Shown here in pieces: positions 1 through 6,852 of a DNA stretch of 15,089 nucleotides (its first letter is position 1; each line of letters begins with the position of its first letter). The notes below the pieces were generated by a model that saw nothing but the letters and a program-made list of their open reading frames with translations, made no database searches and had not been told where the DNA came from. Both the position numbers and the translations under genes were made by a program. Source of the stretch: JBBRHF01 sp038223055 (GTDB lineage: Bacteria > Actinomycetota > Actinomycetes > JACCUZ01); assembly GCA_038223055.1 (NCBI GenBank), contig JBBRHF010000103.1:1-15089 (forward strand). The letters are read 5' to 3'.

Positions 1-87
1 GCTCCCCGCCCTACGTCGACCGCACCCCGATGATGCGACGTGGTGGCGCGGAGATGACCGGGGTGCGGTCGACGTAGGGCGGGGAGC
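1..87. repeat. Perfect 29-bp inverted repeat at the window edge
   Basis: Bases 1-29 are the exact reverse complement of bases 59-87, with a 29-nt spacer (30-58). The arms are GC-rich and contain the GTCGAC palindrome. The repeat begins at the first base of the window, so it could extend further left. It lies inside the open minus-strand frame of the Ser/Asp-rich membrane protein, where it encodes an Arg/Pro-rich tail. No T-run follows either arm, so it is not a classical intrinsic terminator. It could be a strong hairpin, a mobile-element or recombination relic, or a fold-back artefact at a contig end; the sequence alone does not decide. Confidence 0.9.
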
Positions 88-618
88 CTGCTTCACCCGT
101 CTCGGTGACCTGGCTGACCGCGCGGTCCTCGCGGACCGCACCGACGATCCCGACGACGCTGCCGACGACGCTGCCGACGACTTCGACGACTTCGAGGCCG
201 AGGTCGCGCCGGTACCGGCGGCCGTGGTTCCGCTCAGGCTGAGCGGGGCGTCGTCGGCGCCCTTGTCGTCGGCGCCCTTGTCGTCGGCGCCGCCCGCGTT
301 GTCGTCGGACTGCTCGTTCACACTCTTCGGAGTGAGACCACTGACGTCGGTCGCCCCGCCCGCGGCGGTCGGGTCAGCCGCCGTCGACGTACTGCCCGAA
401 GCCACCGGTGTGCCGGCGCCGGACACGAGCGCCGCGGTGAGGACGCCCGAGCCGACAAGGGCACCGGCTGCACCGATCGCCGTCAACCCGCGGACCAGAC
501 GCCGGGCTCGATCACGGTCGGCGGTGGCGGCGCGGGCGAGGCCGGGGCCGGTCGCCCAGTCGAAGGGCTGGTCACCCATGGGACTGCGTGAAGACGCGTT
601 GTTCTCGTTGAGGTTCAT
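1..618 (-). CDS. Membrane-anchored Ser/Asp-rich protein, 3' end beyond the window
   Basis: The frame is open for 206 codons from the ATG at 618 to base 1. The N-terminus is hydrophilic and acidic/basic (about residues 1-42), followed by one likely transmembrane segment or uncleaved signal (about 45-66, rich in Gly/Ala/Leu/Val). A low-complexity outside linker follows: a DDKGA repeat (about 111-124, from a 15-bp DNA repeat) and a Ser/Ala/Lys stretch (about 140-159). After residue 160 it becomes Arg-rich, which is odd; one of the other minus frames gives a more ordinary-looking peptide ending at a TAG at bases 11-13, so a frameshift in the repetitive Ser region is possible. A GGGTGA-like ribosome site precedes the ATG. 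It lies 74 bp downstream of the ferredoxin gene on the same strand, so it is probably the last gene of the redox operon. I do not recognise a family; no FMN-binding motif is visible in the part present. Confidence 0.6.
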   Translation of the reverse strand, partial: MNLNENNASSRSPMGDQPFDWATGPGLARAATADRDRARRLVRGLTAIGAAGALVGSGVLTAALVSGAGTPVASGSTSTAADPTAAGGATDVSGLTPKSVNEQSDDNAGGADDKGADDKGADDAPLSLSGTTAAGTGATSASKSSKSSAASSAASSGSSVRSARTARSARSPRRVKQAPRPTSTAPRSSPRHHVASSGCGRRRAGS

Positions 619-692
619 GGCAGTCACCCTGCCGGAGCGCCGTACGCAGGCCCTGTGCGAATCCTCAGAGTCCGCTCTGGCCCATCGCCTTC

Positions 693-887
693 TCAACCTT
701 CGGACAGCCGAATGGCCAGGGTGGGGCACGACGTCGCCGCCCGGCGGGCGTGCTCGACGAGCGGGGCCGGCAACGGCTGGTCGTCGATCGCGGGATAGCC
801 CCACTCGTCGAGCTGCACCCATTCGGGCAACAGCTCCGCGCAGATGCCGTGAGCGGTGCAGTCGATCGGGTTCACGCGGACACGCAT
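693..887 (-). CDS. Small CxxHxxC-type ferredoxin (probably [3Fe-4S])
   Basis: A 64-residue protein with C10, H13 and C16 in a CTAHGIC arrangement, and C54 followed by Pro. This is the C-x2-H-x2-C ... C-P pattern of actinobacterial single-cluster ferredoxins, where His replaces the cysteine that would hold a fourth iron; a [3Fe-4S] cluster is therefore likely. The N-terminal MRVRVNPIDC and the acidic middle are typical. The ATG at 887 has a GGAGGT six bases upstream, embedded in the end of the NuoF-like gene, which stops only 3 nt earlier, so the two are almost certainly co-translated. Many relatives feed cytochromes P450, but here the neighbours (NuoF-like, heme membrane protein, ApbE) suggest it carries electrons between the NADH-oxidising subunit and the membrane. 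Partner assignment is inference. Confidence 0.88.
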   Translation of the reverse strand: MRVRVNPIDCTAHGICAELLPEWVQLDEWGYPAIDDQPLPAPLVEHARRAATSCPTLAIRLSEG

Positions 888-890
888 GGT

Positions 891-2201
891 CTACCTCCAG
901 GGTCCTCGGGCCGGGCCCGGTCCGGGCAGCGGCAGCCAGGGCGCCGCGGTCCGACCCGCGCAAGGGCGTCCGGCGCGGTGAGCGGCGACGTCGTCGTTGA
1001 ACGTCTGCAGCGCGGTGGCCACAAGGCGGACCGCGCCATCGGGGTGCCGACAGGCTCCACGGCCCGGTACGACGGTGAGCCACCGATCCAGAGCGGGGGC
1101 AAGCCGCTCGTTCCACGGCCCGAAGGCCAGCCGGTGCATCGCGTCGGCAATCGCGGGCAGCCCGTTGATGCACGGCCCGCACTGCCCAGCGTTGTGCGCG
1201 GACAGGTAGCTCGCCACCCGGGCCGTCTCGGCGAGCCCGCACAGGCCGCTCGGCAGAGCGATCACGATGCCGGCCCCGAGTGCCCCGCCAGCGGCCTTCA
1301 ACGACCGGTGCGTGAGCGAGAGGTGACGGCCCGCGGAGAGCGGGATCCAGGTCCCGAAATATCCTCCGAAGAGCACCGCGTGGGCGCGCTGCGCATCGAC
1401 GCCGGCTCCGGTCAGGACCTCCTCGACCGTCGCGCCGGTCTCGACCTCGAGGACCCGCCTGCTCACTCCCGGGCCGCTGACTGTGAGCAGCTGAGTGCCG
1501 GGCTCATCCGGGTCGCCGACCTGTCGGTACCAGTCGGCTCCGTGGCGGGTGATCAGGGCGAGGTGGGCGAGGGTCTCGACGTTGTTGATCAGAGTGGGGC
1601 GGTTCGCCACGCCCCGCTCGAAGGGTCGGGGCGGGGTGAAGGTCGGTTTGGCCTCACCGCCGTTGATGAAGTGGACCAGGGCCGACTCCTCGCTGGCGAC
1701 GTAGCGGGCCGGCAGTTCGTGCAGCCGCACCGGAACGGCGTCGTGTCCGGCTCGCGCCCGCTCCTCCAGTGCCCGGCGCACGATCCAGACCGCGGGGCTG
1801 CCCCGGTGCATCGCGAGGTGGGCCTGGTCGGCGCCGACGGCCCGGACGGCAATCTGCAGCCCGTCGAGCACGAGGTGCGGCGACCGCGCCAGCAGCAGGG
1901 TGTCCTTGGCGCTGCCGGGCTCACCCTCACAGCCGTTGCCGACAACCACGGCAGGGCCCGATCCGGCGCCGACGGTGCGCATCTTGCGACCGACGGGGAA
2001 GCCGGCCCCGCCCCGACCCAGCAGGCCGCTGCGCTCTACCTCGTCGAGGAAGTAGGCCCTCGCCGAGCCGTCGACACCGATCACGGCGGGGGGAGCGCCG
2101 TGGCGGCCGACGTGCTCGGCGAGGGAGCTTGGTTGGTCAGCGAGCCCGGCCAGCAGTCGCTGGGTCCAGGCCGGCGCGACCGGATCGAGGGAGGTGGTCA
2201 T
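891..2201 (-). CDS. NuoF-like NADH-binding FMN/Fe-S oxidoreductase subunit
   Basis: The 436-residue protein resembles the 51-kDa NADH/FMN subunit of complex I (NuoF/HoxF family). Visible motifs are the Gly-rich GRGGAGFPVGRK (62-73) and NGCEGEPGS (89-97) for FMN/NADH, a RPTLINNVET segment (201-210), a SLBB-like region (about 235-290), and a C-terminal Fe-S region with C341, C344 and C384. The canonical CxxCxxC...C has Ala (338) in place of the first cysteine, so only three of the four usual ligands are present. There is no NuoE or NuoG partner in the window. The ATG at 2201 overlaps the stop of the heme membrane protein (ATGA), and the ferredoxin starts 3 nt after its stop. I infer it oxidises NAD(P)H in the cytoplasm and passes electrons to the ferredoxin and/or membrane heme. 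A long upstream extension of the frame is possible but would overlap the heme gene. Confidence 0.85.
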   Translation of the reverse strand: MTTSLDPVAPAWTQRLLAGLADQPSSLAEHVGRHGAPPAVIGVDGSARAYFLDEVERSGLLGRGGAGFPVGRKMRTVGAGSGPAVVVGNGCEGEPGSAKDTLLLARSPHLVLDGLQIAVRAVGADQAHLAMHRGSPAVWIVRRALEERARAGHDAVPVRLHELPARYVASEESALVHFINGGEAKPTFTPPRPFERGVANRPTLINNVETLAHLALITRHGADWYRQVGDPDEPGTQLLTVSGPGVSRRVLEVETGATVEEVLTGAGVDAQRAHAVLFGGYFGTWIPLSAGRHLSLTHRSLKAAGGALGAGIVIALPSGLCGLAETARVASYLSAHNAGQCGPCINGLPAIADAMHRLAFGPWNERLAPALDRWLTVVPGRGACRHPDGAVRLVATALQTFNDDVAAHRAGRPCAGRTAAPWLPLPGPGPARGPWR

Positions 2202-2791
2202 CGGACGCTCCGCGTGACGCTCTTGATCGGGCCGGCCTCGTTGCGCGAGACGAGCCGAACCCACCCGGCCGCCAGCACCGTCGCCGTAGCACCGAGCGCG
2301 AGCCACAGGCCGAACCGGCCGTGCGCCGCGTCGGTGCCCGTCGTGAGGAAGTGCACCAGGGCCACCGGCCAGGCGAGATAGCTCGCCCAGTGCACCACTC
2401 GCCACAGCCGCGCTGACATCCGCAGCCGCAGCATGCTGGTGACGGTGACAACCAGCAGCAGGTCGAAGGCGATGGTGCCGAGCGCGATCGGCACCGTCTT
2501 GTACGTCGACACGCCGGGCACTACCAGCGCCCAGAGACCGACGTTCACGTAGCTGTCCAGGATCGTCGTGAGGATGTGCACGACCAGCAGCACCATCCCG
2601 AGCAGGGAAACGTTGCGGTGCAAGGCCTGGGTCGCGAACCTGGGCCACCGAGGAGTCGCCAGCGACCGCTGGGTCGAGGCGACCCCGAAGGCCAGGGCCA
2701 CCGTCATCAGCAGGAACGAGACGATTCCCGTGCTTCGGGTGAGATACCACAATGGGGACGAGCCGAACGTGCTTGCCGCGGCGAGGATCAT
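2198..2791 (-). CDS. Ferric-reductase-like b-heme transmembrane protein
   Basis: A 197-residue integral membrane protein with about five to six hydrophobic segments. Two histidine pairs fit the bis-heme ligation of the ferric reductase/NOX/YedZ-like superfamily: H58 and H72 (13 residues between) and H134 and H147 (12 between). Unlike the second heme protein of this window it has no FAD or NAD(P)H domain, so it needs a separate electron donor, plausibly the NuoF-like protein and ferredoxin encoded directly after it. I chose the ATG at 2791 because it overlaps the stop of the upstream apbE (ATGA), and the 32-residue extension from an ATG at 2887 is a hydrophilic shadow of apbE. The function proposed, moving electrons across the membrane through two hemes, is inferred from the fold and context. 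Confidence 0.85.
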   Translation of the reverse strand: MILAAASTFGSSPLWYLTRSTGIVSFLLMTVALAFGVASTQRSLATPRWPRFATQALHRNVSLLGMVLLVVHILTTILDSYVNVGLWALVVPGVSTYKTVPIALGTIAFDLLLVVTVTSMLRLRMSARLWRVVHWASYLAWPVALVHFLTTGTDAAHGRFGLWLALGATATVLAAGWVRLVSRNEAGPIKSVTRSVR

Positions 2792-3888
2792 GACCCGCTC
2801 CCGTCTGGTGCCGGCCAGCCCCCGAGTCGCACGACCTGGCCACCGGTGTCGACCAGCCGGGACGAAAACCCGCGTCGGGAAAGCCATTCTATCGCTGTGG
2901 GCCCCATCACGATGGCTGCGGTGGTGGCGGTGTTAGCCAGGACACAGGTGCGCGCCGTCACCGTGACCGTGCGCCACGGCCCGGCCGCGGATCGGCCGGA
3001 TCGGGGGTCGATGATGTGGTGCAGCACCGAGCCGCCCCGGCGCCAACGTCGGGCCGTGGTGCTCGAGGTGGCCAGCCCGCCCTCGCGGAGCAGCACCGTC
3101 TGGCTCGGCCCGTGCTCGCCTCCAATGCCGCCCTCGCCTTCCTGTCCACGAGCAGGCATACGTGGTCGGTCGGCCGGGCCCGATCCGTCGTCCTCGGCCG
3201 GCAGGTCGGGGTCTGCGACGTCGGTGACCTGCACAGGCCACCCGGAGCCTGGCCCGGAGCCACCCGGTGTCGCGCCGGCCACCGCAATGTCGCCGCCGAG
3301 GCTGACCAGGACACCGCAGCCGCCAGCGGCTGCGGCCGCCTCGGCAGCGAGGTCGCTCGCGAGGCCCTTGGCTGTCGCGCCCAGGTCGAGCAGCATTCCC
3401 GGTGGCAGGCGAACCCGAAGGCCGTCCTCGGACAGCTCGACCTGGCGCCACCCCTGCGCTGCCTGCAGCGAGACCGCCACGCCGGGGCCCTCGGCGGGCA
3501 CGAGACGGAACGTCCGGTCGTAGCCCAGCTCGATCAGGCTGGCACCGACGGTGGGGTCGACCGCCCCCTCGGTCCACGCCGCAGCATCGAGCGCCACCCG
3601 CAGGGCTCGGGCGAACAGTGGCGAGGCCTCGCGCCACCTACCGCCGGCCGTGTTGAGCCGGGTGAGCTCTGAGTCGGGGCGGAATCGGCTGGCGGCGAGG
3701 TCGATGTCGGCGAGGACCTGCTCGACGGCCGCCCGGGCATGGGGCAGGGCGGACGGGTCGGTCGCGAGCAGCTGCACGGAGGTGCCCAGCGCCGACCAGC
3801 CGGCCACGGCCAGGCCCAGACGTGTCGCCTCCCGTGCCTGGAGCTCACGGCGAGTGGGCTCGGGGCGCAGCAACGCATCGGTAAGCAT
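2788..3888 (-). CDS. apbE: ApbE-family FAD:protein FMN transferase (copy 1)
   Basis: A 366-residue ApbE/Ftp homologue, the enzyme that attaches FMN from FAD to a Ser/Thr of FMN-binding domains through a phosphodiester bond. Motifs in order: SRFRPDSELTRLN (67-79), DPTVGASLIELGYD (111-124), DLGATAKGLASD (168-179), SLGGDIAVAG (196-205), ATSST (273-277), HHIIDPRSGRSA (290-301) and ANTATTAAIVMG (318-329). In the last motif Asn319 stands where many ApbEs have the metal-binding Asp; this variant may be normal in actinobacterial subgroups. A Gly/Asp/Glu-rich stretch (about 224-262) looks like an insertion between the GGD strand and the ATSST motif. No lipoprotein signal or clear signal peptide is visible. 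The ATG at 3888 lacks a good ribosome site. It is the first gene of the leftward operon, and its stop overlaps the start of the heme protein gene. Confidence 0.88.
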   Translation of the reverse strand: MLTDALLRPEPTRRELQAREATRLGLAVAGWSALGTSVQLLATDPSALPHARAAVEQVLADIDLAASRFRPDSELTRLNTAGGRWREASPLFARALRVALDAAAWTEGAVDPTVGASLIELGYDRTFRLVPAEGPGVAVSLQAAQGWRQVELSEDGLRVRLPPGMLLDLGATAKGLASDLAAEAAAAAGGCGVLVSLGGDIAVAGATPGGSGPGSGWPVQVTDVADPDLPAEDDGSGPADRPRMPARGQEGEGGIGGEHGPSQTVLLREGGLATSSTTARRWRRGGSVLHHIIDPRSGRSAAGPWRTVTVTARTCVLANTATTAAIVMGPTAIEWLSRRGFSSRLVDTGGQVVRLGGWPAPDGSGS

Positions 3889-4099
3889 GGATCGAGCATC
3901 GCCGGCCGCGCTGTCCAGGCCCTGTCCACTTCCTCTGAGGCTGCTATGAGCGGCCCCGCAATTGCTTGATCGTGGCCACGGATCGCGGGGATGCGGGGCT
4001 GACGACCATCGCCGGATCGATCATGCAAGGGTGGTCAGCGCGGAACGCCGCCGCGTCGCCCCAGTTGGCGCGCCGCGCCCACCGACCAAGGGATGACTG
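3889..4099. other. Divergent intergenic region, apbE copy 1 / Gfo-Idh
   Basis: This 211-bp gap separates two divergent genes and must hold the promoters of both the leftward redox operon and the rightward dehydrogenase pair. I cannot point to a convincing -35/-10 pair for either. The only clear signal is AAGGGA at 4088-4093, six bases before the ATG at 4100, which serves as the ribosome site of the Gfo/Idh gene. No repeat or RNA gene is seen. Confidence 0.5.
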
Positions 4100-4999
4100 A
4101 TGAGATTCGGCTTGATCGGTACCGGTTTCTGGGCTCGCGCCACCCACGCCGCCGCCCTGTTGGCCGAGCCCGATGCGGAGCTGGTCGGCGTGTGGGGCCG
4201 CGACCCGACCAAGCGCGCCGCCGTGGCCGACGAGCTCGACATCCGCGCCTACGAGGACGTCGGCGCCCTGATTGAGGACGTCGAGGCGCTCGCGTTCGCC
4301 GTACCGCCGTCGGTTCAGGCTCCCATCGCGGTCCGGGCGGCGCAGGCCGGGCGGCACCTGCTGCTGGAGAAACCGGTGGCGATCTCACCGGCGGACGCGG
4401 CCCGGATGGCCGAGGCCGTGGCTGGGTCAGGAGTCGCGTCGGTCGTCTTCTTCACCGGCCGGTTTCAGCCGGACCAACGGCGCTGGGTCGAGCAGTGCCA
4501 GGCCCAGGGTGACTGGGAGGGCGGCTCGGGCATGTGGTTCGGTGACGCCTTCGCGCCAGGCAGCCCGTTCGACACCCCGTGGCGCCACGAGAAGGGCGGC
4601 CTGTGGGACGTCGGCCCGCACGCCCTCGCCATGCTGTTCGGAGCCCTCGGTCCGGTCGCGGCTGTCACGGCTGCGCGGGGGCCCCGCGACGTGGTGCACC
4701 TGGTGCTGACGCACGACAGCGGCGCGACCAGCACCGCCGCGCTCTCGTTGACCGCGCCGCCGCAAGCCGTGCGCACCGCCGTGACGCTATGGGGGCCGTC
4801 GGGGTTCACCGAGATGCCAGCCGGGGAACGCGACCCGCAACAAGCCGCCCAGGTCGCGGTCCGCGAACTGATGGCGTCGGCCCGGACGGGGCAGGCGCAC
4901 CCCTGCGACGTACGTCTCGGGCAGGCGGTCGTCGACGTGCTCGCGGCGGCCGAGGCCCAGCTGGGCCAGCCCGGCCAGGTGGTGCCTCGGCGGCCCTGA
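4100..4999 (+). CDS. Gfo/Idh/MocA-family NAD(P)-dependent oxidoreductase
   Basis: A 299-residue protein with an N-terminal Rossmann domain beginning GLIGTGFWA (4-12), the family hallmark EKPVA (90-94) with its catalytic-region lysine at 91, and a C-terminal domain with GGLWDVGPHAL (166-176). In this family the Asp and His of the latter (D170, H174) sit in the substrate pocket of sugar or inositol dehydrogenases. Length is slightly short for the family (usually 320-380). The substrate cannot be named from sequence. An AAGGGA ribosome site lies six bases upstream of the ATG. The semialdehyde dehydrogenase starts 47 bp downstream on the same strand, so the two may be co-transcribed, but I see no pathway link. 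Confidence 0.88.
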   Translation: MRFGLIGTGFWARATHAAALLAEPDAELVGVWGRDPTKRAAVADELDIRAYEDVGALIEDVEALAFAVPPSVQAPIAVRAAQAGRHLLLEKPVAISPADAARMAEAVAGSGVASVVFFTGRFQPDQRRWVEQCQAQGDWEGGSGMWFGDAFAPGSPFDTPWRHEKGGLWDVGPHALAMLFGALGPVAAVTAARGPRDVVHLVLTHDSGATSTAALSLTAPPQAVRTAVTLWGPSGFTEMPAGERDPQQAAQVAVRELMASARTGQAHPCDVRLGQAVVDVLAAAEAQLGQPGQVVPRRP

Positions 5000-5046
5000 C
5001 CACCCGTGGGGGAAGATGGCGCGACGAACTCATGGGAGGACCGAGA

Positions 5047-6426
5047 ATGGCCATCACGACCACCAACCCGGCGACGGGGGAGACCCTGCGCACCTTCGAG
5101 CCCCTCGCCGACAACCAGATCGAGGAGCGGTTGGCCCGGGCTGCGGCGACCTTCCGGACCTACCGCCGTACGTCGTTCGCGCAGCGGGCCCGGTGGCTGC
5201 GCGCGGCCGCCGACCTGTTCGACGCCGAGATCGACGAGATCGCCGCGATCATGACGACCGAGATGGGCAAAACCCTCGCGTCGTCCAAGGCCGAGGTGGC
5301 CAAGTGCGCGAAGGGCGCCCGCTTCTACGCCGAGCATGCGCAGGCCTTCCTGGCCGACGAGCCGCTGGCCGACCCGACGTCGGTCAACGCGTCGGCGGCC
5401 TACACCCGCTGGCAGCCGCTGGGCCCCGTCCTCGCCGTCATGCCGTGGAACTTCCCGCTCTGGCAGGTCGTGCGGTTCGCGGCTCCGGCACTGATGGCCG
5501 GCAACGTCGGCCTGCTCAAGCACGCCTCGAACGTCCCCCAGACCGCGCTCAAGCTGGAGGACGTGCTGTCCCGCGCGGGGTTCCCGGATGGGGCGTTCCA
5601 GACCCTGCTGGTCGGATCCGATGCCGTGGAGAAGATCGTGTCCGACCCGCGGGTCGCCGCGGCGACGCTGACCGGCAGCGAGGCGGCCGGGCGGGCGGTC
5701 GCCGCCACCGCCGGACAGGCGATCAAGAAGACCGTCCTCGAGCTCGGCGGCAGCGACGCGTTCGTCGTGATGCCCTCCGCGGACCTCGCGGCGGCGGCCA
5801 AGGTGGCGACCACCTCCCGGTGCCAGAACAACGGCCAGAGCTGCATCTCGGCCAAGCGGTTCATCGTGCACGCCGACTGCGCCGAGGCGTTCCAGCGCTT
5901 GTTCGTCAAGGCGATGTCGGCCCTCGTCCTCGGCGACCCGGCGAAGGAGGGCACCGACGTCGGCCCTCTCGCGACCGAGCAGGGCCGGGCCGACGTCGAG
6001 GAACTCGTGCAGGACGCCGTCGACATGGGCGCTCTGGTGCTCTGCGGCGGCGCAAGGGTTGACGGCGAAGGCTGGTACTACCAGCCCACCGTGCTCACCG
6101 GCATCAACCCGGCGATGCGGGTCTACCGGGAGGAGCTGTTCGGCCCGGTCGCCGCGCTCTACGTCGTCGACGACATCGATGCGGCGATCGCGCTGGCCAA
6201 CGACAGCGACTTCGGGTTGAGCTCCAACGCCTGGACCACCGACCCCGGTGAGCAGGAACGATTCGCCACCGAACTCGAGGCCGGCGGGGTCTTCATCAAC
6301 GGCATGACGATCTCCTACCCCGAGTTGCCCTTCGGCGGCATCAAGAACTCCGGCTACGGTCGCGAGCTCGCGGCCCTCGGCATCCGCGAGTTCTGCAACG
6401 CCAAGACCGTGTGGGTGGGCGCCTAG
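5047..6426 (+). CDS. gabD1: Succinate-semialdehyde dehydrogenase, GabD1 type
   Basis: A 459-residue aldehyde dehydrogenase that oxidises succinate semialdehyde to succinate with NAD(P)+, linking GABA or 2-oxoglutarate breakdown to the TCA cycle. Motifs: INPATGE-like start (TTNPATGET, 5-13), MPWNFPLWQVVRFAAPALMA (132-151) with the oxyanion-hole Asn135, LTGSEAAGR (208-216) for the cofactor, general-base Glu232 in LELGGSD, and the nucleophile Cys266 in NNGQSCISAKRF. The C-terminus ELPFGGIKNSGYGREL is characteristic. Much of the sequence reads like mycobacterial GabD1 as I remember it, which supports the specific name over a generic aldehyde dehydrogenase. The ATG at 5047 follows GGGAGGA (5034-5040) by six bases. 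No gabT or other GABA gene is nearby. Confidence 0.92.
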   Translation: MAITTTNPATGETLRTFEPLADNQIEERLARAAATFRTYRRTSFAQRARWLRAAADLFDAEIDEIAAIMTTEMGKTLASSKAEVAKCAKGARFYAEHAQAFLADEPLADPTSVNASAAYTRWQPLGPVLAVMPWNFPLWQVVRFAAPALMAGNVGLLKHASNVPQTALKLEDVLSRAGFPDGAFQTLLVGSDAVEKIVSDPRVAAATLTGSEAAGRAVAATAGQAIKKTVLELGGSDAFVVMPSADLAAAAKVATTSRCQNNGQSCISAKRFIVHADCAEAFQRLFVKAMSALVLGDPAKEGTDVGPLATEQGRADVEELVQDAVDMGALVLCGGARVDGEGWYYQPTVLTGINPAMRVYREELFGPVAALYVVDDIDAAIALANDSDFGLSSNAWTTDPGEQERFATELEAGGVFINGMTISYPELPFGGIKNSGYGRELAALGIREFCNAKTVWVGA

Positions 6427-6637
6427 CTAGAGTCGACGCCGCATTCCGCGGGATAGGTCTAACGGTGGTACGGGGCGTCCCGGGGAGGTACGAGGGATGA
6501 GTTCCTCACCACCGCGATCGTCAGCCTGTGCGGCGCGGCGACGACCATCCTGCTCGGGTTCGCCGCGACCTCGCAGGACTCCGGAGACGGCGACCGGGGT
6601 GCGAAGGTCGCAGCCGCTCTCTCGACCGGGGAGTTGA
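6427..6637. other. Non-coding stretch with an orphan hydrophobic reading frame
   Basis: This stretch downstream of gabD1 holds no confident gene. On the plus strand, a frame open from about 6462 encodes a plausible membrane-like segment (codons from 6499, beginning EFLTTAIVSLCGAATTILL) but has no in-frame ATG/GTG/TTG before it. A good GGAGG (6484-6488) precedes an ATG at 6497, but that ATG is in another frame and opens only a short Ser/Arg-rich peptide. The pattern fits a small membrane-protein gene broken by one indel near its start, or chance. No terminator for gabD1 is obvious. Confidence 0.4.
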
Positions 6638-6791
6638 CCAGCCCGGCCGGACTGCCAAGCCGACTTCGTGTGCGTCGCTTGTGGACACCAGGCCAACGCT
6701 GACACCAACGCAGCAATAGACATCGCCGTGGGACACGCGGTGACAGGACGTGGAGACCGCAGAGATCCGGCTCAGTCCGTGACGTCAACCT

Positions 6792-6822
6792 CAACTCGCC
6801 GCCCCCTTCGGGGTGGTAGTTG
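6792..6822. repeat. Imperfect hairpin at the TnpB remnant right end
   Basis: The arm CAACT-cg-CC-g-CCCC (6792-6805) pairs with GGGG-t-GG-t-AGTTG (6810-6822) around a short C/T-rich loop. GC-rich subterminal hairpins flanked by A/T closing pairs are typical of IS200/IS605 ends, and in TnpB elements this region also forms the 3' scaffold of the guide (omega) RNA. It directly follows the TnpB tail codons. The element is a remnant, so present-day function is unlikely. Confidence 0.55.
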
Positions 6823-6827
6823 GAATG

Positions 6828-6845
6828 CCGGCCGGTCACGGCCGG
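6828..6845. terminator. Perfect 7-bp GC hairpin after the response-regulator gene
   Basis: CCGGCCG (6828-6834) and CGGCCGG (6839-6845) pair around a 4-nt GTCA loop. It lies 7 bp past the stop of the minus-strand response regulator, so it could end that transcript, although there is no T-run on that side. It may equally be part of the mobile-element right end just to its left. Confidence 0.45.
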
Positions 6846-6852
6846 GAGGATG

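Noticed and set aside
224..2381. Long plus-strand frames (224-1000 and 750-2381)
   Set aside because: They are antisense to the ferredoxin and NuoF-like genes, rich in Arg/Gly/Ala, without family motifs; high GC keeps such frames open.
2202..2843. 214-residue N-terminal extension of the NuoF-like frame
   Set aside because: It overlaps the heme membrane protein in another frame and is Arg/Ala-rich; the ATG at 2201 forms a clean ATGA overlap and fits the family start.
4465..5871. 468-codon minus-strand frame opposite the Gfo/Idh and gabD1 genes
   Set aside because: It is a shadow of two genes with strong motifs on the plus strand.
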